From VRUE01 sp963819755 (lineage in GTDB: Bacteria > Actinomycetota > Thermoleophilia > Solirubrobacterales > 70-9), in assembly GCA_963819755.1 (NCBI GenBank), contig CAWFXB010000002.1, forward strand, positions 1,054,001-1,118,000: a stretch of 64,000 bases of DNA. The letters are read 5' to 3'. The position numbers and the translations under genes are program-made. This document shows, one piece after another, positions 1 to 8,721 of the stretch (position 1 is its first letter; every line of letters starts with the position of its first letter). The notes beneath the pieces were generated by a model. The model saw only the letters and a list, made by a program, of their open reading frames with translations, was not told the origin of the DNA and ran no database searches.

Positions 1-2615
1 GCCTCGCCGCGCGGCGATGGCCGCGCGCTTCGCCGAGCACCCCGAGGCGGTCGCCGAGACCCTGCGCCTCGCCGAGCGCCTCCGCTTCGACCTGACCGCG
101 GACCTCGGCTACCGCTACCCCGGCTCCGAGGACGCGGCGCCGACGCGAGCTGGCCGAGGTCTGCCGGGCGCTGCTGGACGAGCGCTACGCCGGCGACCCG
201 CGATCCGGGCCGAGGCCGAAGCGCGGCTCGAGGAGGAGCTGAAGACGATCCGCATCCTCGGCCTCTCCGGCTTCTTCCTCCTCCACCGCGACATGCTCGA
301 GCTGGCCCGCGAGGTGGCGCTCGAGGTGCGCGGCCCCGGCTCGGCCCGCTCGATCCTGCCCCCCGGCCGCGGCCGCGGCTCCAGCGTCAGCTCGATCGTC
401 TGCTACCTGACCGGCCTCTCCCACATCGACCCGGTCGAAGACCGACCTCTTCTCCGGCCGCTTCCTCAATGCGGAAGTCGACGAGAACACCGTCGCTGCC
501 CGACATCGACCTCGACTTCCCCCGCGACATCCGCGAGGTGCTGATCCCCCGCGTCCACGAGCGCTACGGGGCCGATCGCTCGGCCCTGGTCGCCGCCTTC
601 CCCACCTACCGCCCGCGCGGCGCGGTGCGCGACCTCGGCAAGGCGCTGGCGCTGCCGCCGGCGGAGATCGAGCGGGTGGCGAAGACGGTCGGCTTCCACG
701 AGAGCAGCGGCGAGATCGAGCGCGACGTCGGCGCCGCGATCGGCGCCGAGCGGGCCGCCGCGCCGCGCTGGCAGGTGCTGCTCGAGCTCGCCCGGAGAGG
801 CGATGGGCCTGCCCCGCCACGCCTCCCAGCACTCCGGGCGGGATGGTGATCTCGACCCAGCCGCTGATCGACGTCTGCCCGGTCGTGCCGGCGGCGATGG
901 AGGGGCGCCAGATCGTCCAGTGGGACAAGGACTCCTGCGCGCGACGCCGGCTTCCTCAAGATCGACCTGCTCGGGCTGGGGATGCTCTCGGCGGTCGAGC
1001 GCTGCGTCGAAGAAGTCGACGCGGACGCGGGGCGAGCGGCTCGACCTCTCGCGCATCGACTCGACGACGCGAGACCTTCGAATCGATCCGCGCCGCCGAG
1101 ACCACCGGCGTCTTCCAGATCGAGAGCCGCGCCCAGATGCAGATGCTGCCGCGCACCCAGCCGCGCAACCTCGACGACCTCACCGTGCAGGTGGCGCTGG
1201 TCCGGCCGGGCCCGATCCAGGGCGGCGCCGTCCATCCCTACATCGAGCGGCGCAAGCGGCTGCGCGAGGACCCGAGCTACGAGGTCCCCTACGAGCACGC
1301 GCTGCTGCAGCCGGTGCTGGAGGAGACGCTGGGCGACGATCGTCTACCAGGAGCAGGTGCTCGAGGTGGCGATGGCGCTCGCCGGCTTCTCCCCCTCGGA
1401 GGCCGAGGGGCTGCGGCGGGCGATGAGCCGCAAGCGCTCCGCAGGAGGCGATCGAGGAACACCACGAGCGCTTCCTCGCCGGGGCCGCGGCGAGCGACGG
1501 GGTCGCGCCGGAGATCGCCGAGCGGGTCTGGCAGCAGATCCAGGGCTTCTCCGGCTTCGGCTTCCCCAAGGCGCACTCGGCCGCCTTCGGCCTGCTCGCC
1601 TACCAGTCGGCCTGGCTGCGGGTCCACTACGGGCCGGAGTTCCTCTGCGCGCTGCTGAACGAGCAGCCGATGGGCTTCTACCCGCCCGACTCGCTGGTCC
1701 ACGAGGCACAGCGGCGCGGGATCCGGGTGGCGCCGCCAGACGTCAACCGCAGCCGCGTCCTCTGCCACGTCGAATCGCCGCGCCACCGGACCCGGAGCTG
1801 CGCGGCGGGCTGATGGTGCGGATCGGGCTCGGCTACGTGAAGGGGGTGCGCGAGGAGGAGATGGAGGCGCTGGTCGCCGAGCGCGAGCGCGGCGGGCCCT
1901 ACCGAGGGATCGCCGACCTCGCCTCGCGCTCGGGGGCGGGCTGCGCGAGCCTCGAGCGGCTGGCCTGGGCCGGGGCGCTCGACGGCGATCCCGGCCGGCG
2001 GCGAGCGGCGAGCGCCGCGCGGGCACTCTGGCGGGTCGGGCGTGACCGGGGCCGGGCGGGCGGGCGCGCGGCGGCGACGCAGCTGGCGCTGCCGCTCGAG
2101 CCGCCCGGGGCCGCCGGAGCTGGAGCCGCTGGGCGAGTGGGAGCGAGATGATCGCCGACTACCGCTCGACCGGGATGACCCTGGGCGAGCACCCGATGGC
2201 GCTGATGCGCGACGGTCTCGACCCCGAGCTGGTGCGCAGCACCGACCTGGAGAAGATCGACGACGGCGCGATCGTCGAGGTGGCCGGGATGGTGGTCGCC
2301 CGCCAGCGCCCGGAGACCGCCAAGGGAATCGTCTTCATGCTGCTCGAGGACGAGCGCGGCACCGTCAACCTGATCGTGCCGCCGCCGCGTCTACGACCGC
2401 CACCGGGCCGCTGGTCCGCACCGCGCCGCTGCGTCCGGGCCAAGGGAAGGCTGGAGCGCCGCGAAGGCACGACCAACGTCCTCGTCTCCGAGGTGCGGGA
2501 GCTCGAGCGCACCCAGCTGCGCGAGGTCGCCCCTCCCGGTCACAGCTGGGGATGCCGCGATCGCGAATCGCAAAAACGTCCAGCTCGGAGCACGCACTCG
2601 ATTGATCGGGATTAA
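1..2615 (+). pseudogene. dnaE2: Decayed dnaE2 (imuC-type error-prone DNA polymerase III alpha subunit), 5' end outside window
   Basis: Pieces in all three forward frames match, in order, the polymerase of the DnaE2/ImuC family: the LPDIDLDFP block (about 499-528), the GMVISTQPL and QWDKDSC blocks (about 841-935), GVFQIESR and the VRPGPIQGGAVHPYIERR active-site region (about 1108-1250), IVYQEQV (about 1340), and a C-terminal OB-fold (about 2225-2380, 2430-2510). Each change of frame can be repaired by one added or removed base. Examples are near 200 (a missing C), 435 (an extra A), 1055-1070 (two missing Cs), 1333 (an extra G) and 1441 (an extra C). At least ten such events are visible. DnaE2 acts with ImuA and ImuB in damage-induced mutagenesis; neither partner gene is in view. 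Either a true pseudogene or a stretch of poor sequence at a contig edge. Confidence 0.85.
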
Positions 2616-2690
2616 CTTAGGGGAAAACGGGTAAGGGCGGGCCGCCTGCTCGTCACCTGTTCAGTCTCAAATCAAAAAGGAGAGATGGAG

Positions 2691-3557
2691 ATGACCCAGT
2701 CGATTCAGCCCAACCCGCGACGGCTGCGGCGAACGGTGGTGCTGGCGATCGCGATGTTCGCCGTCCTCACCGCTTTCGCCGGAGCCGCCCGCGCCGCCAA
2801 CTACGTCGCGCTCGGTGACTCCTACGCCGCCGGCCCGATCATCCCCAACCAGATCGCACCGCTCGGCTGCCTCAAGTCGGACCACAACTACGCCCATCTG
2901 GCCGCGCCGGCCATCGGCCTGCCACTTCGCGACCCGAGCTGCAGCGGGGCGACGACCGCCGACATGACCAACCCGCAGAGCACCGAACTCGGCACCAACC
3001 CGCCGCAGTTCAACTCGCTCGACGCGGAAACGACCAGGGTCTCGCTGACGATCGGGGGCAACGACATCGGCTTCTCCGAAGTCGCTCTCAGCTGCGTCAC
3101 GATCAACCCCTTCAGCACCCCCTGCAAGGACAAATACGACTCCGGCGGCAAAGACCAGATCGCCGAACGGATCGCGGCGACGGCGCCGAAAGTCGCGGCG
3201 GTGCTGCAGGGAATCCACACCCGCTCGCCGACGGCGAAAGTCTTCGTCGTCAACTACGCGGCGATCTTCCCGGAGACGGGCTTCGGCTGCTGGCCGCAGA
3301 TGCCGATCGGCTTCGGCGACGTTCCCTACCTGCGGGCGAAGGAGCAGGAACTGAACGCGATGCTCGCCACGCAGGCGGCGGCCAACGGAGCCACGCTGGT
3401 CGATTGGTACAAAGCCAGCATCGGCCACGACGCCTGCAAGGGATCGTCGACGCGTTGGGTCGAGCCGGTCGTGCCGAGCAACCCGGCGGCGCCGATCCAT
3501 CCCAACGAAAGGGGCATGCAGGGAGCCGCCGCCATCCTCGGCCCGGTGGCGAAATGA
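2691..3557 (+). CDS. Secreted SGNH/GDSL esterase-lipase
   Basis: The 288-residue product starts with a basic stretch and a hydrophobic helix ending AGAARAA, a typical Sec signal peptide, so it should be exported. The mature part has the SGNH blocks in order: GDSY (nucleophile Ser), a Gly in SGATT, GGND, and PIHPNERG with the catalytic His. This resembles the Streptomyces secreted lipase/esterase branch, which hydrolyses ester bonds. An AAGGAG box at 2677-2682 lies 8 bases before the ATG at 2691; another ATG at 2685 is too close to that box. It follows the broken dnaE2 with its own leader, and a GC-rich hairpin follows at 3592-3624, so it is probably a single-gene unit. Substrate unknown. Confidence 0.85.
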   Translation: MTQSIQPNPRRLRRTVVLAIAMFAVLTAFAGAARAANYVALGDSYAAGPIIPNQIAPLGCLKSDHNYAHLAAPAIGLPLRDPSCSGATTADMTNPQSTELGTNPPQFNSLDAETTRVSLTIGGNDIGFSEVALSCVTINPFSTPCKDKYDSGGKDQIAERIAATAPKVAAVLQGIHTRSPTAKVFVVNYAAIFPETGFGCWPQMPIGFGDVPYLRAKEQELNAMLATQAAANGATLVDWYKASIGHDACKGSSTRWVEPVVPSNPAAPIHPNERGMQGAAAILGPVAK

Positions 3558-3591
3558 GTTAGAGCAAGGCCCGCGAGGCCTGCTGCTTCAG

Positions 3592-3624
3592 GGCGGGCCG
3601 GCGGAGATTTTTCGCCGGCCCGCC
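3592..3624 (+). terminator. GC-rich hairpin after the SGNH esterase gene
   Basis: A perfect 12-bp inverted repeat (arms 3592-3603 and 3613-3624) encloses a loop of nine bases that contains five Ts. It lies 35 bases after the esterase stop and 31 bases before the next start. There is no T tract after the stem, so termination is inferred. Confidence 0.5.
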
Positions 3625-3654
3625 GACGTCCGGGTTTTGCGAGGATGAGGCGAC

Positions 3655-5142
3655 ATGACCAACGAACCTCAAAACCGCTGGCTGGCGCTCTACGTGCTCT
3701 GCGCGGGCATGCTGATGATCGTCCTCGACATCACGATCGTCAACGTCGCCCTGCCCTCGATCCAGGACGACCTCGGCTTCTCGCAGAGCAATCTCGCCTG
3801 GGTCGTCAACGCCTATCTGGTTCCCTTCGGCGGGCTGCTGCTGCTCGCCGGCCGCCTCGGCGACCTGCTCGGCCAGCGCCGCGTCTTCCTCACCGGCCTC
3901 GCCGTCTTCACCACCGCGTCGCTGCTCTGCGGCATCTCCCAGACCCAGGAGATGTTGATCGGCGCGCGCTTCATCCAGGGCATCGGCGGCGCGCTGACCT
4001 CGGCGGTGATCCTGGGGATGATCGTGACGATGTTCCCCGAGCCGCGCGAGCAGGCCAAAGCGATCGGCGTCTACGGCTTCGTCGCCTCCGCTGGCGGCAC
4101 GATCGGCCTGCTGGTCGGCGGCGTGCTGACCCAGGCGATCGCCTGGCACTGGATCTTCTTCATCAACCTGCCGATCGGGATCGCGACCGCGATCATGACC
4201 CGGCGGCTGATCGCCGACCGGCCCGGGATCGGCTTCGGCGAAGGCGCCGACCTGCTCGGCGGGGCGCTGATAACCGGTGGCCTGATGCTTGGCGTCTACA
4301 CGATCCTCGGCATCTCCGAAAAGGGCTGGGGGTCAACCCAGACCCTCGTCCTCGGCGCGATCTCGCTGGCGTTGGAGGTGGCCTTCGTCGTGCGCCAGGC
4401 ACGCATCGCCAACCCGCTGATGCCGCTGCGCCTGTTCCGCTCGCGCAACGTCTCCGGCGCCAACGCCCTGCAGATGCTGCTCGTCGCCGGGATGTTCTCG
4501 ATGTTCTTCCTCGGTGCCCTCTACCTGCAGCAGATCCTCGGCTACGACCCGCTCCAGGTCGGCCTCGCGTTCCTGCCCGCGACCCTGGTGATGGGGACGC
4601 TCTCGCTCGGCTTCTCGGAAAAACTGATCATGCGCTTCGGGCCGCGAGCGATGCTGATACCCGGCATGGTCCTGGTCGGCACCGCGCTGCTGCTCTTCGC
4701 CCGCACCCCGGTCGACGGCAGCTATCTGGCCGACGTCCTGCCGCCGATGCTCCTGATCGGGGTCGGCATCGGGATCTCCTTCCCCTCGCTGATGACGCTG
4801 GCGATGTCGGGCGCTACGCCGGAAGACGCCGGGCTGGCCTCGGGCGTGGTCAACACCAGCGCCCAGGTCGGCGGCGCGATCGGCCTGGCGATCCTCGCCA
4901 CGCTGGCGGCCGAGCGCACGAGCACGCTGCTCGACGGCGGCGCCAGCCACGCCGCGGCGCTCAACTCCGGTTTCCACCTCGCCTACCTGGTCGGCGCCGG
5001 GATGGTCGCGGTCGCCCTGGCGATCGCCGTCTTCGTGCTGCGCTCCGAACCGATGCCCGATCCGGCGGCGATGGCCGAGGGCATGGCCGGCGAGGAGGCG
5101 CATGGCGGCGCCCGCGAGCCCGCCTACTCGGAGGCAAGCTAG
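3655..5142 (+). CDS. MFS transporter, DHA2 (EmrB/QacA-type) drug:H+ antiporter
   Basis: The 495-residue polytopic protein has about 14 hydrophobic segments. It carries the early DHA motif LDITIVNVALPSI, the loop motif GRLGDLLGQRR between helices 2 and 3, and RFIQGIGGA after helix 3. These place it in the 14-TM DHA2 family, which exports lipophilic cations, antibiotics or other toxic compounds at the cost of the proton gradient. Length fits the family. The C-terminal tail after about residue 465 is hydrophilic. No regulator is adjacent; the nearest partner is the VOC gene 78 bases downstream on the same strand. The substrate cannot be told from sequence. Confidence 0.88.
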   Translation: MTNEPQNRWLALYVLCAGMLMIVLDITIVNVALPSIQDDLGFSQSNLAWVVNAYLVPFGGLLLLAGRLGDLLGQRRVFLTGLAVFTTASLLCGISQTQEMLIGARFIQGIGGALTSAVILGMIVTMFPEPREQAKAIGVYGFVASAGGTIGLLVGGVLTQAIAWHWIFFINLPIGIATAIMTRRLIADRPGIGFGEGADLLGGALITGGLMLGVYTILGISEKGWGSTQTLVLGAISLALEVAFVVRQARIANPLMPLRLFRSRNVSGANALQMLLVAGMFSMFFLGALYLQQILGYDPLQVGLAFLPATLVMGTLSLGFSEKLIMRFGPRAMLIPGMVLVGTALLLFARTPVDGSYLADVLPPMLLIGVGIGISFPSLMTLAMSGATPEDAGLASGVVNTSAQVGGAIGLAILATLAAERTSTLLDGGASHAAALNSGFHLAYLVGAGMVAVALAIAVFVLRSEPMPDPAAMAEGMAGEEAHGGAREPAYSEAS

Positions 5143-5220
5143 AGCTTGAAATCAGACGAGTGAACCCTTTGCCCCCTTATCCGGTGGTCAACTGTCCACT
5201 CGTCCCATCCAAGGAGGAAC

Positions 5221-5586
5221 ATGGGACAGCCAGTCGTGCACTTCGAGGTCATCGGTAAGGACGGCGCCAAGCTGCAGAGCTACTACTCGGAGCTGTTCGG
5301 GTGGGAGATCGACGCTGGCAACCCGATGAAATACGGGATCGTCAAAGGGGAGGACAACCCTTCGAGCATGGGGAGCATCGGCGGCGGCATCGCCACCGGC
5401 CCCGACGGCTACGAGGGCCACGTCACCTTCTACATCGCCGTCCCCGACGTCGAGGCGGCGCTGCAGAAGGCCGAGAGCCTCGGCGGCACCCGAGTGATGG
5501 GGCCGGAGACGATCATGGGCGAAATGGTGCTCGGTCAGCTCAAGGATCCGGAGGGCAACATGATCGGCCTCGTCCAGGGCTCCTAG
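5221..5586 (+). CDS. VOC (glyoxalase/bleomycin-resistance fold) family protein
   Basis: The 121-residue protein is one VOC module: an N-terminal VVHFEVIGKD strand, SYYSELFGWE, then the second beta-alpha-beta unit (HVTFYIAVPDVEAALQ) and the closing KDPEGNMIGLVQ. VOC proteins bind a divalent metal or a small ligand and include dioxygenases, glyoxalases and drug-binding proteins. A strong AAGGAGGA box lies 4 bases before the ATG. It sits downstream of the drug exporter and may share a transcript, which would suit a resistance role, but the family is too broad for a function call. Confidence 0.85.
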   Translation: MGQPVVHFEVIGKDGAKLQSYYSELFGWEIDAGNPMKYGIVKGEDNPSSMGSIGGGIATGPDGYEGHVTFYIAVPDVEAALQKAESLGGTRVMGPETIMGEMVLGQLKDPEGNMIGLVQGS

Positions 5587-5593
5587 GAGGGTC

Positions 5594-6358
5594 TCAGCCG
5601 GCGGCTTCGGCGCGGCGCAGGCCGCCGCGTGCCCAGAGGCCGAAGACGAACGGCAGGGCGATGGCCAGGGCGAAGGCGAGCGCGACCACGGTCGGATCGC
5701 CGGAGATGAAGCCGCGCCCTGCCTCGAGCAGGGCGGTGACCGGGTTGAGCGAGGCGACCGCGTGGATCCAGCCGCTGAGCAAAGAGAGCGGCACGTAGAC
5801 GGGGGCGAGGAAGAGGACGAGGAAGGTGGGGAACTGCATTAGCGGCCCGCCCTGGATCGAGCGCACCCGCATCGCGACGCCGGCCGCCCACATCGTCGCC
5901 GCCAGGTTGACCAGGATCGCGAGGCCGTAGAGGCCGAAGATTTCCGCGCCGCTGCCGCCGACCTCCATCCCGGCGATCAGCGCGACCGTGGTCAGGATCG
6001 TCCAGGTGATCAGTGCCCGCACCAGCGCCGCCATCGCGTAGCCGGCGACGATCCCGCGCCGGTCGGTCGCCGCGAGGAGGTAGCGGCGGGCGAAGCCGGT
6101 CTCGAAATCGCGGGCGATGCCGAAGCCGGTGAAGACGCCGCCGAAGGCAGCCGACTGGAGCAGGACGAAGACGAACTGGAAGGCGGTGTAGCCGCCTTCG
6201 AAGTCGAACCCGGGGGCGCTGGAGATCGCCGAGAGGCCGCCGGCAAATGCGGTGAAGAAAAAGAGCGGGAAGACGATTCCCGGCACCAGGAAGGCCGGGT
6301 TGGTGAGGAAGTTGTGGATGCTGCGCCAGGCGACGGCGAGGGCGATCTTGCGGGTCAC
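5594..6358 (-). CDS. ABC-2 type efflux transporter permease (second of pair)
   Basis: The 254-residue protein has about six hydrophobic segments and the ABC-2 layout of drug exporters: an amphipathic start, a first TM segment (FLVPGIVFPLFFFTAF), a conserved FETGFARRYLLA loop, and later the LNPVTALLEAGRGF segment before the last helix. I chose the GTG start at 6358 because it overlaps the stop of the preceding permease (GTGA, 4 bp), a usual sign of translational coupling. With the other permease and the ATPase it should form a heterodimeric DrrB-like membrane channel that exports a lipophilic compound. Last gene of the operon. Confidence 0.85.
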   Translation of the reverse strand: MTRKIALAVAWRSIHNFLTNPAFLVPGIVFPLFFFTAFAGGLSAISSAPGFDFEGGYTAFQFVFVLLQSAAFGGVFTGFGIARDFETGFARRYLLAATDRRGIVAGYAMAALVRALITWTILTTVALIAGMEVGGSGAEIFGLYGLAILVNLAATMWAAGVAMRVRSIQGGPLMQFPTFLVLFLAPVYVPLSLLSGWIHAVASLNPVTALLEAGRGFISGDPTVVALAFALAIALPFVFGLWARGGLRRAEAAG

Positions 6359-7134
6359 GTCCTCACCAGCCTCGTCTTCAGCGCCGCCGAGGCGGCGAGC
6401 ATGCCGACGACGAGGATCGCTGCCGCGATCCCGAAGCCGAGCGCCAGGTCGCCGGCGTTCCAACCTTCGATCAGCAGCGAGCGGAACGCCTGCAGCAGGT
6501 AGGAGACCGGGTTGATGCTGGCGACGGTGTGGAACCAGTCGGTCTGCAGCAGGTTGAGCGGCAGCGCCATCGTCGAGAGGAAGAGAAAGACGAAGAAGAC
6601 CGGGAAGAGGCCCTGGACCGCCTCGCCCGAGCCGGTGCGCAGTGCGGCGAAGAGGCCGATCGAGCCGAAGGCGACGGTGATCGAGACCGAGAGGACGACG
6701 ATCACCAGGGCGCCGCCGAAGCCGGCGGCGAGTTCGGCGCCCGCGATCAAGCCGACCGAGAGGTAGACGCCGGCCTGGACCACCCCGAGGACGACGGCGC
6801 CGGCGAGCAGGCCGCTGAGCAGCGCCGCCCCGCGCAGCGGCGTCAGCGCCAGGCGGTTGAGGAAGCCCGTCTCGATGTCGCGGGCGAGGTCGGTGCCGGC
6901 GTTCATCACCGAGAACAGCGCCCCCTGCATGAACGGCACGGCGAGGGCGAAGGTGATGTAGGAGTCGGTCGGGAAGCCGGGCAGGTTGGTCGCGCTTTTC
7001 AACCCACCCGAGTTCACCGCGAGCAGGAAGAGGGGAAAGATCAGCGACGGCACGATCTGCGCCGGCTGGCGCAGGGTGCGCAGCACCGAGCGGCGGGCGA
7101 GCTGGCCGACCTGGGTGCGCAGGCCGCCGCTCAC
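6355..7134 (-). CDS. ABC-2 type efflux transporter permease (first of pair)
   Basis: The 259-residue protein is paralogous to the next gene. After a short basic start (LARRSVLRTLRQPAQIV) come about six TM segments, the DIETGFLNRLALTPL loop typical of DrrB-like permeases, and the ASINPVSYLLQAFRSLLIEGW segment. The GTG start at 7134 overlaps the ATPase stop by 4 bp (GTGA). The repeated 4-bp overlaps in ATPase, permease, permease order indicate tight stoichiometric co-expression. The two permeases differ enough to be a heterodimer. The export substrate is unknown. Confidence 0.85.
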   Translation of the reverse strand: MSGGLRTQVGQLARRSVLRTLRQPAQIVPSLIFPLFLLAVNSGGLKSATNLPGFPTDSYITFALAVPFMQGALFSVMNAGTDLARDIETGFLNRLALTPLRGAALLSGLLAGAVVLGVVQAGVYLSVGLIAGAELAAGFGGALVIVVLSVSITVAFGSIGLFAALRTGSGEAVQGLFPVFFVFLFLSTMALPLNLLQTDWFHTVASINPVSYLLQAFRSLLIEGWNAGDLALGFGIAAAILVVGMLAASAALKTRLVRT

Positions 7135-8147
7135 GTCCGCACCACCTCCATTTCCTCGCTGTCCTCCTCGGTCGCCTCGTCCCCGGCGCCCTCCAGCGAG
7201 CGCCCCGTCTTGGCGAGGAAGACGTCGTCGAGCGAGGGTGCGTGCAGCTGCAACTGCTCGATCGCGATCCCCTCGGCGTCGAGGGCGCGGACGACGTCGG
7301 CGAGCTGCGACTCGCCGCCCGCGAGCAGGACGGAGGCGCCGCCGCGGTGCGTGGCGCCGCACCTCTCGCCGAACGGCTGCAGCGCTCGCTCCACCCGCTC
7401 CTGGTCGGCCGGGTCGTGGGGAACCGCCTCGACGGTCGGCCGGCCGATTTCCGCCTTGAGCTCGGCCGGCGTGCCCTCGGCGACGATGTGCCCGTGGTCG
7501 ATGATCCCGACCCGGTTGGCGAGCGCGTCGGCCTCCTCGAGGTACTGCGTGGTGAGGAAGACGGTGACGCCGTCCTCGGAGGCGAGCCGCGCCACCTCGT
7601 CCCAGAGCGCGGTGCGGCTCTGGATGTCGAGGCCGGTGGTCGGCTCGTCGAGGAAGAGGATCCGCGGCCGGTGGACCAGCGCCAGGGCCAGGTCGAGCCG
7701 CCGTTTCATCCCGCCCGAGTAGCCGCCGACTTTGCGGCCGGCCGCCTCGGAGAGGCCGACGCGGGCGAGCAGCTCGCGCCCCCGCTCGATCCGCTCGGCC
7801 TTGGCCAGGCCGTGCAGCGCGGTCTGCAGGCGCATGTGCTCGCTGCCGGTCAGCAGCGGGTCGAGCGCCGCTTCCTGCAGGGCGGCGCCGATCGCACCGC
7901 GCACCTTTGGGCCTTCGCGGGCGATGTCGAAGCCGGCGACACGCGCGGTCCCGGCGGTCGGCGGCAGCAGCGTCGTCAGCATCAGGACGGTGGTCGACTT
8001 GCCGGCCCCGTTCGGGCCGAGGAAGCCGTAGATCTCGCCCGGCGCGACGCGCAGGTCGATCCCGTCGACGGCGCGCGGCCCGTTCTTGAACTCGCGGACC
8101 AGCCCTTCGACTTCGATCCCGGCCTGCTCTCCGACGTCTGCGCTCAT
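7131..8147 (-). CDS. ABC transporter ATP-binding protein, DrrA-like (drug efflux)
   Basis: The 338-residue ATPase has Walker A GPNGAGKST (about residues 44-52), the signature YSGGMKRRLDLA (about 146) and Walker B ILFLDEPTTGLD. It also has the C-terminal extension of about 100 residues found in the DrrA/CcmA-like drug exporter class, ending in DDVFLAKTGRSLEGA, which is the usual close of DrrA-type proteins. It drives the two permeases encoded directly downstream. The gene is divergent from a MarR gene with 77 bases between them, so drug-responsive repression by that MarR protein is likely. The ATG at 8147 follows the shared intergenic region. Confidence 0.9.
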   Translation of the reverse strand: MSADVGEQAGIEVEGLVREFKNGPRAVDGIDLRVAPGEIYGFLGPNGAGKSTTVLMLTTLLPPTAGTARVAGFDIAREGPKVRGAIGAALQEAALDPLLTGSEHMRLQTALHGLAKAERIERGRELLARVGLSEAAGRKVGGYSGGMKRRLDLALALVHRPRILFLDEPTTGLDIQSRTALWDEVARLASEDGVTVFLTTQYLEEADALANRVGIIDHGHIVAEGTPAELKAEIGRPTVEAVPHDPADQERVERALQPFGERCGATHRGGASVLLAGGESQLADVVRALDAEGIAIEQLQLHAPSLDDVFLAKTGRSLEGAGDEATEEDSEEMEVVRT

Positions 8148-8179
8148 CTCACACCAGCCTTTGCGTGTTGCGGGCGAAG

Positions 8180-8216
8180 CTCAATAGTTGAGGTTTACCA
8201 TGATTGGGATTAGTAT
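8180..8216 (+). promoter_or_regulatory. Promoter of the marR gene with an inverted repeat over the -35 box
   Basis: TTGAGG (8188-8193) and TAGTAT (8211-8216) are 17 bases apart, close to a standard sigma-70 type promoter. The -10 box ends 8 bases before the ATG at 8225, which predicts a leaderless mRNA; no Shine-Dalgarno box is visible. An inverted repeat CTCAA-TAG-TTGAG (8180-8192) overlaps the -35 box and would suit a MarR operator. The region also lies between the divergent ABC operon and marR. Confidence 0.5.
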
Positions 8217-8224
8217 GCATTCCG

Positions 8225-8671
8225 ATGGGCGAGGCGAAGGCAAAGCGTGGGCGTGGGGCGGGCGTAAAGGACCCGGCCGCTGAGGCGTGGAGTCTGCTCA
8301 CTGGGCTCGTATACCCGCCCCCGTTCCTCCCTATCGTGCGCGAGCTCGGTCTCCGGCCGGCCTCCTTCGGCGCGCTCCGCGCGCTCGGGGAGCCGCGGAC
8401 GATGGGCGAGATCGCCGACGTGCTGCACTGCGACCGATCCAACGTAACCGGGATCGTCGACGGTCTCGAAGAGCGCGGCCTCGCTCGCCGCACCCCCTCC
8501 GAGGGCGACCGCAGGGTGAAGCTGATCGCCCTCACCGCCGGCGGGCGTCGCCTGCGCGCGCGCCTGATGCGCGCGGTGGAGAAGCCGCCCCCCTGGCTCG
8601 ACGGCATGTCCGAGGCCGACCAGCAAGCCCTTCGCGAGCTGCTCGGACGCGCGACCGCGGCCGGCGCCTGA
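8225..8671 (+). CDS. MarR family transcriptional regulator
   Basis: The 148-residue protein has the MarR winged-helix core: RPASFGALRAL, then the recognition region TMGEIADVLHCDRSNVTGIVDGLEERGL and the wing RRTPSEGDRRVKLIALT. Flanking helices would form the dimer interface. MarR proteins are usually repressors released by small phenolic or lipophilic ligands. It is divergent from the three-gene drug efflux operon, the classic arrangement for a ligand-responsive repressor of its own efflux pump. I took ATG 8225 rather than upstream in-frame TTG because the promoter -10 box sits just before it. Confidence 0.85.
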   Translation: MGEAKAKRGRGAGVKDPAAEAWSLLTGLVYPPPFLPIVRELGLRPASFGALRALGEPRTMGEIADVLHCDRSNVTGIVDGLEERGLARRTPSEGDRRVKLIALTAGGRRLRARLMRAVEKPPPWLDGMSEADQQALRELLGRATAAGA

Positions 8672-8721
8672 GACGCACTCGTCTTGACGGTGGCCCGGGG
8701 CCGCGTAGTGTGATCGGCGGG

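Noticed and set aside
185..2192. Long minus-strand open frames opposite dnaE2
   Set aside because: They are Arg/Pro/Ala-rich, contain no family motif and lie opposite clear polymerase blocks; they arise from the high GC content.
1..2615. Programmed frameshifting in dnaE2
   Set aside because: There are too many shifts, in both directions and without slippery sites; decay or error explains them better.
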